From Ryuthela nishihirai (lineage: Eukaryota; Arthropoda; Arachnida; Araneae; Heptathelidae): 64,000 nucleotides of DNA. The notes under the pieces were generated by a model that made no database searches, was not told where the DNA came from, and was given only the letters and a program-made list of their open reading frames with translations. Of the stretch, positions 1-11,849 are shown one piece after another. The position numbers and the translations under genes were made by a program. The stretch is taken from NCBI GenBank assembly GCA_038380435.1, contig JAWZYU010000034.1:5686704-5750703 (forward strand). The letters are read 5' to 3'. Every line of letters starts with the position of its first letter. The first letter of the stretch is position 1.

Positions 1-655
1 GGTAGAAATGCTTGCTTCAGCTATTTCACTTTTATTAACTTTAGTCTAAAATGCAAGTATTCTCCTCTTCAAGTTTATTTTCCTTCTGTGAATACTATTA
101 AAGCAGAACTTTTCTATTACCTAAAGAGCAGAAAAATAGAAAGCAAAAACTAAAGTACCTGCCTGCTGAGTCATTTTCCACAAATAATAAAAAGCATTTG
201 TTTTATTTATGAATATTTTTTCAAACATTCAGAAAAAAGTGAATGGTAAAAGTTAAGATTAAACTTAAAACTGCTAACTTTAATGCTGATGCAATCCATA
301 ATTAAAAAAATGATTATGCTGCATATAGTGAAACTTGAGTTTTTTGCACTTTTTCAGTCAGTTTTGGTCCCAGTCAAATGCTCATAAAAACAAAAAAAGT
401 TAAATATTAATCATTTTACATTTCTGCAACTTTATCTTTTCCCAAATTTGTACTTCATTGTTTTTGGTGCAAACTATGGAAATTTATCTGGCATGTTTCG
501 CAGCTAAAATTTCTTATCTAGGATAATGGATGTTATTTCCCATCAGCATTTAGGAATGTTTGTGTGTAATAACCCAGCATATGTTTCCAATTGGATTAAT
601 TATATATGTGGCTGCATTCATAGAGCATATGATTTGTCTATGCACCATGCTATTT

Positions 656-1386
656 TGTGATGCCCCATCGTTCACTTTTACTTTACCTTAACCAGTTTTG
701 CTTAATTTACGTTATATTTATCATTTTGGGGATTTTTATTTCCTTTTTGGCATCACAGCACTCGTTTCCAAGAGTTAGGAGTTGCGCATGCGCAACTCCA
801 ATCTTCCGACTGTCACCCGCTAAAGTGCGTGCACAAGGACACGCCCCCTCTTGCGTCATAGCTTGCGTTGCTCGTCATTTTATGTAAATGTCTTTCCCGG
901 CATGCAACATGACACGTTTGGCTCTTGTTAAAACCGGTGACATGCTAGTCACAGTAGCACAGCGTAGCACAAGTAAGTGAACAGCATAGTGAGATAGCAC
1001 ATAGAGAGTCAGATAGACAGTGAGTAGAGCATAAGCATGTAGCACGGAAGAGTGCTCAGTTGATGTATCTTCTTCATTGAAGTTTTGTTGAGTGATTTTT
1101 GGAAATAAATTTGTTTGTTATTTAAACCTTTTGAGTCTTCACTAATTTTTTCTCTTGAGCAACGTGAATTAAGTTTTGAAAAGATATTTAACTTGACAAT
1201 CATTTCTGGATTTTTACTCATTAACGCTCACTGGTATTTTGAACCCTAATTTAACTTATTCTATTTATTTGGCAATTTGTTAATTATTGCCTGGCACCCG
1301 TCTCAGCTATCCGGAGCATAAAACTAATTGGATCAGAAAAAGGGTCCAACCTTAAAAGTATTTTGCAATTTCTTTGGAGCATTACA
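656..1386 (+). mobile_element. Solo LTR, same family as the LTRs of the 15.4-21 kb retrotransposon
   Basis: This 731-bp sequence starts TGTGATG and ends TTACA. It is flanked by the 4-bp duplication ATTT (652-655 and 1387-1390). It aligns along its length with the 3' LTR at 20277-20956, sharing the CATTTTGGGGATTT block, the palindrome at 778-799, the TTGCGTCAT motif near 851 and the AATAAA at 1104-1109. No internal element sequence follows, so LTR-LTR recombination is the simplest origin. ORFs within it are chance. Confidence 0.9.
778..799. promoter_or_regulatory. 22-bp perfect palindrome in the LTR with an NRF1-type motif
   Basis: A perfect 22-bp palindrome centred on GCATGC. Its core TGCGCATGCGCA equals the consensus for NRF1/erect-wing type factors (established knowledge). 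It lies about 120 bp into the LTR, in the place expected for the U3 enhancer and upstream of a CRE-like TTGCGTCAT. The 3' LTR copy is intact at 20399-20420. In the 5' LTR the central six bases are missing but a 16-bp palindrome remains. The regulatory role is inferred. Confidence 0.6.
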
Positions 1387-1854
1387 ATTTCATTAAAGCT
1401 TTGGTCCTATTACACATTAGTATAATAATAACAACTATCGAAAACATCAGTTCATCGCTCACGTGACTGCAAAGTGCATCAAAATACACTGACCATTGTG
1501 CTTTCATACGTAGAAAAAAAATAAACAGAAATACGATAACTGCAGTGTAACTGAATTTGACTTAATTCAATGTAAACAGTGAACACAATTCATGTGATAA
1601 TCATAAAAACAGTGAATGATCACATTAACTTACTAATGGCATAAAACCTGAAGTTTTGTAATGAGCAAATTTTGCAGTGGAATAAACTTGAATTTTACCA
1701 TAATACGGTTAAATATGGATAATAATGAATATCAGAAATCATTTAGATAAGTGATGAAATAAATATTTTATCACGAGTTGATGTGCATATTGGAGCACAT
1801 ACTGAACTGGCTTCATGGTTGTTATTTTCAGTGTCCACGTTAAACGATATTGTA

Positions 1855-3310
1855 CAAATCATGAAAGAACTGAAAGAAGTTACGTCAAGTGTGGACCTTT
1901 CTCCAAGCAGCAGAAATCATTGAAACATATGTCTGCTGGAGGAAACAAAATCTGCTCTTGCAGCATGATTCAATCAAATATGTGCAGGTAATGCTTCCAT
2001 AGTTGGCACTCACCTCAAGGAGAAGACCTTGCACATTGCTGCTGGTCTGGGAATATCCAACTTTTCAGCTTCCAATAGTTGGATTGACAGATTTAAGAAG
2101 AAACAAAATATCGTTTCAGGAGAGTGAAGGGATAACCTCTATGATATACATATGGCTGATGATGCAGGTCTATTTTTCAATCTACAACCTACGACAGTAG
2201 TAAAAGTATCATGCATTGAGATTTTTGCTCTGGTGACATAAAATCTAAACAGCAGATTACTATTTTTGTGCATGCAATGCTAATGGTAGTGATAAACTAC
2301 CAACTCTTCTAATTAGAAAACACAAAATTCCTTGTTGTTTCAATAATTGTCATGAGACTACAAAAGATGAGTGATGTACTTTATTATAATAAAAGGACCT
2401 TCCATTCATTATAATAAAGATGCTATTACCTAGCAGGTATTACTTTCAGCACAACCTACACATAAATTCTTGGGTTACCAACAAAATATTTGAAGATCAC
2501 TGGATGCCAAAAATCACAAATTCTTGTGTTTCATTAATCAGTGTGCTGTGGAACATCAAAGTTGTATTTCCACCAGCTAACTGTACCAGCCAATTGATTT
2601 GGGAATCATACATTCAACCAAGTGCCATTACAGAAAGCAGCTGGAAGACTGTAGTCATGATAGATGGAGGACTTACTACAAAATTGTACTTAGTACATCC
2701 ACTACAATCAAGAAATATTTTGTGAACTTTTTGATTGATCATGTCAGTAGCAATGATGAGAATGCAGTGAAACTCAGTGAAGATGAAGATGATGACCTGC
2801 AAAGTTTACATCTGCTTGCAATACAGTTTGAGGACTAAACAGGTGACACTGCTGTACAGGTTTGTACTAGTTGTATATTACAAAGTATTAATCAGGTGTT
2901 GGATCACTAGTTGACTAAACCAGAAGAAGATCTGGAATAATTACAGAAGATAAAACAACTTTCTTGGAGACACTAAAAGCAGCAAGGAGAAGTACATGCA
3001 CCAATTTGATACTGAGGATATTGTAATGTGTAACAAAGTTGAAAATGAACTATACAGATTGAGAACTCAAGAAAAAAAAGAGCAACAAACGAATTTTATT
3101 AACTGGTTAAAGAAATAACTAAGTATATACCATATTTTCATTAATATCTTTAGTTTGTTCAAACACACATATATATTTTTAAATGGCTTGCAGAAGTTTC
3201 ATTATGAGGCAACCCACAAATTTTCATTTCCCTGATTTTGCACTTCCCTCAATTTGACATTTATTTTAAGGTGGTTCTTTTAAAAGTTTAATATAGGGGT
3301 TTCATTGTAT
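1855..3310 (+). pseudogene. Decayed Tigger/pogo (CENP-B-like) transposase
   Basis: An ancient transposase full of stops and frameshifts but readable in pieces. At about 1988-2128 one frame gives LGISNFSASNSWIDRFKKKQ, the second CENP-B/Tc5 helix-turn-helix. DDAGLFFNLQP near 2160 corresponds to the ADETGLFF motif holding the first catalytic Asp. Around 2260-2340 the frame resembles the ITVLLCAN...LVIGKSK block. Near 2550-2660 VVFPPANCTSQ and, in another frame, GIIHSTKCHYRKQL match the region after the second Asp of the DDE_1 domain. An acidic stretch at about 2750-2830 matches the usual C-terminal tail. A possible terminal repeat (GGGGTTTCATTGTA) ends near 3310; the left end was not found. Not functional. 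Confidence 0.75.
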
Positions 3311-3926
3311 TTAGGCTCTAAGAATCGCAGTCAGACTGATGACATGGTTGCTTATGCTACAAGGGGCAGCTCATCCATTAGGGTATGTGGGGCACTACTA
3401 TACTATAAATAATCACAAGAAATAATAAGAGAATTTTAAAATTTAGTATTCATCATTTGTCTTATCTAAACAACATATCATTTTTATACTTGTTTTTTAA
3501 TAACTACTTGATGTGTTACATAGACGATCACAGCATTTACATTGCGAATCAGTGCTACATCATCTGCTTCAGTTTGTACAATACTAATTTATCCATTATG
3601 GCTACTGCCCAGAATCTTAACATTATCTATTATGGTGATTACACAAATGCACACAAGCTGAAATACAATAGCAGTGAACTGAATGACAGATAATCAATTC
3701 AGAGTCACCTGTTACACTTGACTGGCTGGTTCAACCAATGCAGTGCATAGTTAAAGACCTTGTTACTTAGTCATTACTGTACCAGTAAGGTTGCCAACTT
3801 TTTATTTTGAAAAGGAAGGACATTTAAGGTATGAAGAGTTTAAAAAGATCAATAAGCATGAACAGTTTAGGAAGAAATTTAATTATGAAAATATAAAAAA
3901 TGCATTTTAACAGGATGCTTTGTCAT

Positions 3927-4002
3927 CAGTGCTTAGCTCAGTGTAATGTCATTTGACTCACAATATGAAGGTCCTCTATTTCAATACCACCACTCCTCAT
4001 AG
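3927..4002 (+). repeat. Weak tRNA-like sequence (possible old SINE head)
   Basis: TAGCTCAGTGTAATG resembles a pol III A box and ATTTCAATACC a degenerate B box about 45 bp later. The spacing fits a tRNA-derived SINE. No second copy or target duplication was found, so this is tentative. Confidence 0.3.
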
Positions 4003-4501
4003 GATTTTATTTTTCCAGTATTTTCTAAAATTCGTACATTTACGTCTTTTCTTCACAATTCATTGTATAATAAATTAATATAAATATATATTTACCATTA
4101 GCTACTATTTTTCAATTTTCAATTAGTCTTATTGTATTCTATTTAATAACGGAAGATATAAAATATAATTTTAATTTATAGATATATATATATGTTAATG
4201 GTATGCAACTTTGTAGATTTATGCTATGAAGATTCCAAGTTAAGTCTCATACTTATGTATATGAAACCTGGTTCCAATTGTTGTGGCAATTTTTTTTTTA
4301 CCTTATTCTAGTCAAATAAAGATCTTACATATAATAAACAAATATAAATTATTATACACAAAACATTGTTCAAGTGGTAATTCATGAGTAATTCAGTTTA
4401 AAATAATAAATAAAAATAGATAATTGGAACAGAGCAATAACAATTTTTGGAGCACTAAGAACAGTACATAAAAATATATATAAAATAAAAAAAAATGTTA
4501 C

Positions 4502-4618
4502 CTAAACGAGTTGGGTATTTCAGTCCACCATATTTCTTCCAGTAGTTCCAACATGAATGACACAGGCGGCATTGCATATGTGCAGGTCCCCAAGCATACC
4601 ATTGGCTTGAAGTAGGAG
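4502..4618 (-). CDS. MTA: MTA1-like gene, internal exon E (second half of the GATA zinc finger)
   Basis: A 117-bp exon: two bases completing Thr, 38 codons, one base. It reads [19 protein letters not shown] and then [19 protein letters not shown]. With CESC from exon D this forms C-x2-C-x17-C-x2-C, the MTA GATA-type zinc finger, and WYAWGP and YWKKYGGLK are family signatures. Acceptor TTTATTTAG lies at 4619-4620 and beyond; donor GTAACA starts at 4501. The last base, G, would begin the Asp or similar codon that follows in MTA proteins. I could not find the next coding exon in 1-4501. The C-terminal region of the protein must lie to the left of the window. Confidence 0.94.
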
Positions 4619-6261
4619 CTAAATAAAAAGATTAAAACTTTTGACATGATAATAAAATCATACATCTGTCACATAAATTATTGGTGTTAGCAAAAGGGAA
4701 TAGACTTTTCAATCCTTAAAACTAAAACAATATTAAGAAAAACCTATAAATGAAGCAAACATAGTCATTTTGCAACATCAGAAAATAAACTCATAAAATT
4801 ATATGTTCTCAAGAAAAATCAGTTACTTGCATTCTAACCTACATAATAGTGAGTAATTTTAATCAATGCTGTTTAATATTTGTAATGAGTAATAATAATA
4901 CAACCAGTCTTGGTATGTATCTCTTGTTAATTAGATATACAAATAATAGCTTTCAGTTAGTAAGAGTTTTCCTAAATTATCAAAGGAAAATACATTGTTA
5001 AACTTTTAATATAATATTCTAATTAGATTTAAAATGATCACTAAGTTGCAGTTTTAATGACAAATTACCAAAGTGCAGTCTCTCTTCAACATAAATCCCA
5101 AAAATATAAGCAGCCAAAATTGTATGTAATTCAAGATAGTTTTCAAAAAATTAAATGTCATATGGAAATTTATTTTGACATGACTGAGTAACAGCAAATG
5201 GTAAATGACAAAATTGTATAACATGCATAAGTTCTGCATATTAGATCACGAGTTCTCATAATGGAAGTACTGGAATTAGGGAATAGATGTTAATAAGGTA
5301 TAGGATCATTCCTGATAGTCATACAATTCATAACACATTTCTATACTGCTGATGAAGTTTTGTCAAAATAAAGTCCACTTCACCAAAAGAGGACATCTGA
5401 GCTCATGCATAATTCTAGAATGGGGCTGGCAATTTCCAGTTTTCTTCCCCAGGGCACTCTCAATTAGATTCAGGTCTAGGATTTAGTAAAAATTAGAGTA
5501 GAGGTATACAGTGTGGTAATTAAAATTAAAGCTATTTAATTCTTTGGTGTTCAAACTTAATCTGAACTCATCTGTGAAGAGTACATTCACCCACTATGCC
5601 TAGGCTTCTAGGCTGATGACTGCAACATGAAATGAATCTTCTGTTGAAAGGGACACAAATCATTGGTCTTAATGCATACAGAATTCATTCATTAAGCCTT
5701 CTGTACACTATGTCTTGAAACTGTCATTACTATGGCCTCGATCTCATGAGACAGTTGACTATCTGTCATTTGTGTCATTTTGCTGTTAAAGGCTGAAAAG
5801 CAGTCATTCTGAGCAATTACAGACCTGAGATGACTTGTACTAGTGTATGACCAATTTTTGATTCCAAAAATTATCTCCAAAGTCTTGAGAGGACATTTTG
5901 TGCTACATTTAAGACCCTGGATACCTTGGTCTAGGATTGACTCATTTCTATCCTATCTATTGTACACAATTATCTCTACTGTATATCTCTACTGTACACA
6001 ATTATCCATGCACTGTATTTGTAACATGGTAAAATCAAATTGCTACCCAAGCTATCACCAGGCAGACTGGAAGAGTGGCAATCACAGCTACACAGTCTTT
6101 TATGGGAATTCTAATTTGCAAGTTTGTGGTTCTCATTAACATCTGATAATAAATAGCAACGACTGAAAACATTGCATCTTCTTGAGTATAGATGGTGCTG
6201 TCTCAGCCACGACTCAGTGAAAAAGATTTATAAGGTCTTATTTTGAAAGATTTCATTGTCC

Positions 6262-6345
6262 AACGTATGGTTCAATGGTAGCATGCTCTGGCATGAATCT
6301 GGAGAGATGCGGGTTTGATTCCCACCATGGCGGCAATGAATTTTT
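6262..6345 (+). repeat. SINE family D, tRNA-like head
   Basis: The stretch reads TATGGTTCAATGGTAGCATG (A box) and CGGGTTTGATTCCCACC (B box) with the middle CTCTGGCATGAATCTGGAG. Related sequences occur at 57738-57813 on the plus strand and 55620-55690 on the minus strand, which makes it a dispersed family rather than one tRNA gene. The body after the head is short and T-rich. Confidence 0.6.
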
Positions 6346-7909
6346 TTCAGAATCTATTAATTAATGTTTGATGTCTATCTTAACAGGAAATACTGTTATA
6401 TTGTGCGCATTCACTTTGGATTGATTTTTATCCCTTACCATATTGCAGCCCAAAGAATCACTTTCATCTTTCCCAATCTAATGGTTGGACACCAAAGCTT
6501 TGCTCCCATAGTACAGGTTGTGAAAAAAAAATTTCGAATAAAAATCTTTTTTTGCAACCGTTTCTAATCAAATATCGAAATAATATTTAAATCTACAATA
6601 TAAATTTTTTACCTGCTGATTCCACTTGAAAAAAATTATGATAAAGTTTAAAAATAAATCTGAGTTGGATAGTATGTTCAGTCACTGTAAACAGCATCAA
6701 GTAGCACCTATTCAGTTCATGCCTTTATTCTGCTGTACTGTGCTTAGATTATCGATCAGTTGTTTCCCACTCTTTTCTGCTATTTATAGCTCTACTAGAG
6801 TAGTAATGTTTTCTAAACTTTTAAGTAAGGATATTGATCTTTTTGCTACTGGAAATTGTGTCATCCAGGGACTATGCACATCAGCTTTCAATCAATATTT
6901 CAGCAGACTTTCGATTTTAAAGACTATTTTTATTTACTTTAATGCTTCTAGAATTATTTTTTATTTCTTCCCAAATGGATACTGTAATCATAAAACAATA
7001 ATTAACTAGAAACGATTGAAAGTGAAACTGCTAGTAATCTATAATGGCAGCAATCAGAACAAGCAATAGGATTACTCAGAATACAATTTTTAAACGGTAG
7101 GATTTTATTTATCAATATTTTTAATTACATTAAAAATTTTTTTAAATAAGACATATAAACAAATTAAGGTCAGGAAATTGCAATTTTTAACCAAAATTTC
7201 TGCCAGAATTTTAGAATTAAACCTTCCAGTAGCAGTTATGCAGCTTCATAATAAAGCTCCCAGTACCATTCAGCTGCTACATTTTTAATAAATCATCAAG
7301 TGACTTGTTCTCAAATTCAGTGCATTGATTAAACTTTAAATGCTTTGAAACATTTTTTTTTATCATAGTCCTCTATTACTTTTCTGTTATATTTTTCATT
7401 TCTTATTTAAATTATCTAGTTTTTAAAGCAAATTATTATTTATGACACTCCTTTACTTAAGCTTACAGTTTGCCAATCATCAAAAGTCTACGAATATGCA
7501 CTATCATTATGCATTATATGAATAAATGACTAAATAATTTAGAAAAACAAAAAAAAATGTAAGATTTAAGCAATAATCGAAATATTATGAACCGTTTATA
7601 TTAGGGTAATAAAATAATATAGAAAAAAAATGGATAATATATATTTGGCATTTTACTAAAGATAAGGTGGATAAAAATACAGTAAAATTTTGCAATGTTC
7701 AAAAAATACTTAAAAAATTTAACTTACCATTTTTTTCCTTCGAATTTTTGCCCTTTTATTAAGCACAATTAAATGCTCTTTTTTTTGGGTATATAATATG
7801 ACATATTTCTATTCATTAGTTACTTCAGGATGAGGTTCTAAAGTTGTTTATTTTCTTTTTTTGAAAACACTTTAAAATAAATCTGGCCACCACAGTGAGT
7901 TCAGTTTCA

Positions 7910-8252
7910 GAAACCTGACATTGTAAGGGCTAATGAATGGAAATAATTGCACACACACAAGTTTAATTTTACTTCATTTTTAAGAAGTCATATTTATTGC
8001 TGATGAAATAAATGTAATGATTATTGTAATATATGTGTATATATTGTATATATGTGTATGTGTATTATATATATATGTGTACAGTATATTGTAATATATT
8101 GTAATATATGTATGTTTATAAATGTAAATTATTGATGTATAAAACCCGACACTGTAAGGGTTAATGAATGGAAAAAATTGTACATAAACAAGTTTAATTT
8201 TATTTCATTTTTAACAAAGTTATATTTATTGTTGATGAAATCAATGTTATTG
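7910..8252 (+). repeat. Direct duplication flanking a TA/TG microsatellite
   Basis: About 110 bp beginning AACCTGACATTGTAAGGGCT (near 7910) is repeated from 8141 as AACCCGACACTGTAAGGGTT, with GGAAA, CAAGTTTAATTTTA and ATATTTATTG blocks in the same order. The copies are separated by an imperfect TATA/TGTG microsatellite at about 8020-8130. No coding content is seen. Confidence 0.7.
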
Positions 8253-8676
8253 TAAAATACTTTACTAATAAACAATTTAGTCATAAATAATTAGAAGAGA
8301 ATATGAAATCATTTAAACTGAAAAGAACTAAGTTACTAACATAGCAATCAAGAGAATTACGATTTTATATTTTAACATATTTGAGAAGTATCATGTGCAG
8401 GTATTATACAACTTTAAATAATATTGTGAAGTCTAGTATATGAAAAAAAATAAATTATAGTTTCTATTATTTGATTTAAACCTATTGCAGTGACATGGGC
8501 TACCGCCATTGCCTTCTCACAGCTCTGCTCTTAAGATACCAGTAAAGAAATATTTTTCCTCAAAGATTTAAAAACTGGAGGTAAATCATTGTTTTCACTC
8601 GTTTCAGAATATTCTCAGTTATTAATTATTATAGAACAATTTATAAAAAAAAGCAAAATTTACTGTTTTCAAGTTA

Positions 8677-8910
8677 TTCAAATTGAAATCGGAACATTAA
8701 ATAACCTGTCCCAGTTTTTACCAATCCAAATCTGGTTAACCTGTGTTACCTGGTTATAATTGTGAATTATCTGTCATACCTAATGTGCCATTCTACAACT
8801 GCTTTAGTTCAATTTTCCCTAATTATGCTTTTGAGAAAAAATGTTCAAACTGAAACTGGAACATTTACTAAACTATTCTGGATTTTACTAATTGAAATCT
8901 GGTCACCCTC
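8677..8910 (+). repeat. Two diverged copies of a ~62-bp repeat
   Basis: 8677-8740 and 8847-8910 share CAAA-TGAAA-GGAACATT and end AAATCTGGT-A-CC. They may be arms or tandem modules of an old DNA transposon, but no terminal repeats or target duplication could be fixed. Confidence 0.45.
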
Positions 8911-9204
8911 ACTATGTATCAACAAATCATTCAATATTTGTACTCCTAATTTTGTTCCCTCAAAAACTTGGCTCTATCGATTACTCATCTGTACCAAAGG
9001 ATACTCACAGCATTATAGCTGTTTGTAGCATTTGAGTGCAAGCAGTAAAGCACATTGGTACCTGGTCGATAGCCTATCTATTTAGTGTGCAGGCGCAAGA
9101 GCATCAATGTGATCCCCTGAGGTGCATCATTAACCATAACATTAGTAAAATTTCAATATTTTTTTACTCATTATCAAGAAAACAACCATATTACAAATTT
9201 TGTG

Positions 9205-9592
9205 AGGCAGGGGTGGCTCAGTCAGTAGCACGCCATGCTCATAATCTGTAGTTCCCAGGTTCGAGTCCCAGCTGGGTCAGCATTGAGATTTATCTCCGCA
9301 AAAATTCCCCACCCTGCCCACAGTCAGTAGGGGACACCGATGGGCTTGGAAAGGCCACCATCCATCGGATGGGTTGTTAAGCTGTGGCCCCGTGTGCAGG
9401 AGAGCCATACCCTGTGCACATTAAAGAATACGCTGGATGGCCTTGACGGAGGCTACCATCTGTCTCCCAACAGCTCTTCCAGCGGGTCTGCTCTCTCAAC
9501 CTTCTCTGAGCCTTCAGGGTTCATGTGGCCTGGTCATTTAGCCCATGGTGTGCAAACAAGTGGCACTCAGAGGTAAAACAACCCAACAATCC
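9205..9592 (+). repeat. SINE family A, complete copy
   Basis: A tRNA-derived SINE of about 388 bp with 10-bp target duplications AAATTTTGTG (9195-9204 and 9593-9602). The head has an A box (GTGGCTCAGTCAGTAGC) and a perfect B box (GGTTCGAGTCC). The body continues through GAGATTTATCTCCGC and CTGTGCACATTAAAGAA, and the tail ends GAGGTAAAACAACCCAAC. At least seven more copies or fragments lie in this window on both strands. The ORF inside is a by-product. Confidence 0.93.
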
Positions 9593-10158
9593 AAATTTTG
9601 TGCGTTTCTATGGAGTATAATGTACAACATATGTCAGTTTTAATTTTTTATATATGGGGACCACATCACTTTTTCTTCACATTTTAAAATTTTCAATTTT
9701 TTTCCCCAAAACCATATCAGAATCAGTACACCAAGTTTGGCTTTCTCATCTACCATAAAAAAAAAGGAAACCGTTTAGTCATAATTTGAATATTATTTTC
9801 CCCCTTAGGTTAAACAATTATAACTTCGATTGCCTTTCTTAGAAGAACTATACAGCATTGTCTAAAAAAAACTAGACTTAAATTATTGATGTAAACAACT
9901 CTGCCATTTTCTAAGCAGCCACTTAACAGACAACTCTCCCCACTTTTGCAGGTGTGAGCAATGAGCAAGTAATTAGAACACCTGTGACTTTGTCCTCCTC
10001 TCCTGTGATGTGCCTTGGAACCAGTATTTAAGTAGCTTTGGATATTTTTTTATTTACAGTTTCGATTTGAATAGCAGGAAAGATGCACAAAATGCTGGGA
10101 TAAATGATAATAATAATTCTAGGAATAGTAAATTTTAAGGCAGTAAAGAGTGTAAAGT

Positions 10159-10177
10159 GGGGGGGGGGGGGGGGGGG
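10159..10177. repeat. Poly-G tract (19 G)
   Basis: Nineteen consecutive G in otherwise AT-rich intron. Similar G or C runs occur at 22686-22699, 29222-29232, 50057-50070 and 56452-56474. Confidence 0.95.
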
Positions 10178-10487
10178 CAGAGGTACTTACTTCACAATTA
10201 CTTCCAACATCTTCAGTTTTCACAAATAGCAAGTTTTTTGTTAATATTCAGGAGATTTTGGAAACTTTAACCCTTCTTGGGTCATGGACATCACTAGACT
10301 TTTTTTTGTACAACAAATGAAACCTCGATTTTTTTTTTTACTTGCCATTTGAAAATTTTCTTACGTATATCTTTTAAAAATATGCAATTCAAGCTTGAAA
10401 AACAATATTTTCTTAAACTATGATATAAATAATTAATTAAAGCCATCTGATTGTCATTTCTTAGAAGTGATATAAAGTATTACCAAT

Positions 10488-11275
10488 TGTTAACATTACT
10501 CTCTGCTGAAGCAATCCCCTAATTTAAGCTCACAAGTTTCAATTGAACTATTATCAACAGATTTTTCCTTAAGTTTCTAAATCTTATAATTGACAAAAAA
10601 AAAACTATTTTTAAAAATGGAAGATTTTGGAAGTAATTATGAAATATGTACCTATTTTTTTGGTATACCACTGTAAAAAAGTGTTATTAAATTAATGTTA
10701 CTACAATATTTAAATTTTTTACTTCAATAAAATTCAGAATTAAATTCTCCTTAATTTGGTATATAACATGACCTACTTCTGTTGATTAGTTATTTATTAA
10801 AAATATTTTACAGCTGATCTGTTTATTGGACTCTGCAACAAGCCTGGACATTTCTCAAAGTATGGTATGGAGAAAAAAATTACAAAACGGAAGAAATGCT
10901 TACTTTAAACAAGAAAATTATTTATTTATTTTGCTATTCAGAAATAAATAGCCTTTCTATTTATGTGCATTATAATCATTTCTGTTCATTAGTGTTTTTT
11001 ATATAAACATGACTCTAAAAAAGTCATATTAGAAAATCCAGAATTAAATGCTGATTAATTTCGCATATAACAAGTCATACTAATACTGCCTTTCATTAGT
11101 TATTTGGCAAAAAAAAGTTCAAAAGTAAAATTTTTTTTTGTTTATCAAAATGAAAAAATAGCTCGATCTGGGAAGGGTTAAGGAAATTTTTGACGATGAT
11201 AATAGTTCAAATATCACATTTGTGAGCTTAAATCAGGGGGTTCTTTTAGCAAAGAGTAATTTTAACGAAAAAAAA
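10488..11275. repeat. Diverged inverted repeat with internal direct repeats
   Basis: About 90 bp at 10488-10578 (CCCCTAATTTAAGCTCACAA ... GAACTATTATCA) recurs inverted at about 11165-11275. Between the arms, a segment near 10735-10800 (AGAATTAA...TATATAACATGACCTA...TTAGTTATTT) is directly repeated near 11036-11105, and a third relative lies at about 7755-7830. It looks like an old transposon or foldback family; no transposase is visible. Confidence 0.6.
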
Positions 11276-11849
11276 AAAGCAATACTGTATAGTGCTTCAA
11301 CAAATTATTTTATATTTGCAGGTTAATAAAACATGCATCAAACGAAAAAAGAATTTTTTTTCCGTAGCTTGACATATATTTTTATAAGATATATACATAT
11401 AAGAAAATTTTCTAATGACAATTTTAGTTTTAAACTAGAAGACTGCATATCACCTATGGTGCATACAAGAATCTCGTTTTCAGAGAGAATAAAGTTTTCC
11501 CTTTATCTACTATTTCATTCCTTAAAAGTTTCAATTTGAGCTAACGGATGATGGAAAAAAATGCAAATAGTATTTTATTAGTAATTATACAATATAAATG
11601 CATTTGTCTTTTAATTCTTAAACCTAAAAAATTGCATTTCCTGCACTTCTCTAAGAAAAGTGGATACTGCTGTCAGAGGAATATTCTTAAAAACTACCAC
11701 TATTTTTTTTATATTTCTATTTTATACATATTATTTGAAAAACTCAATAACAGCTCTGCCATTTCATATTTAGTAATCTGTAAAGATATATATTTAAAAC
11801 TACTAAGTATTTGAAAAATGCGAATTATATTTCATTAGTACCAATCAAC

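Larger units (their letters stand above)
1..4501 (-). other. Intron sequence downstream of MTA exon E
   Basis: AT-rich sequence without recognisable host exons. It holds a solo LTR (656-1386) and a decayed Tigger transposase (about 1855-3310). 1-655 and 1387-1850 show nothing I can name. 3311-4501 is low-complexity AT-rich sequence with a weak tRNA-like stretch near 3927-4002. Confidence 0.7.

Noticed and set aside
657..887. 76-codon ORF at the LTR start
   Set aside because: It lies in the noncoding LTR, includes the palindrome and is not preserved in the other LTR copies.
2614..2802. Minus-strand ORF opposite the Tigger remnant
   Set aside because: Shadow of the transposase reading on the plus strand.
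6626..7009. 127-codon ORF in the large intron
   Set aside because: Composition is AT-driven (Phe, Ile, Lys, Asn rich), with no motif and no supporting neighbour.
9340..9576. ORF in SINE A as a small protein
   Set aside because: It is an accidental open frame in a tRNA-derived SINE; other copies have stops in the same frame.
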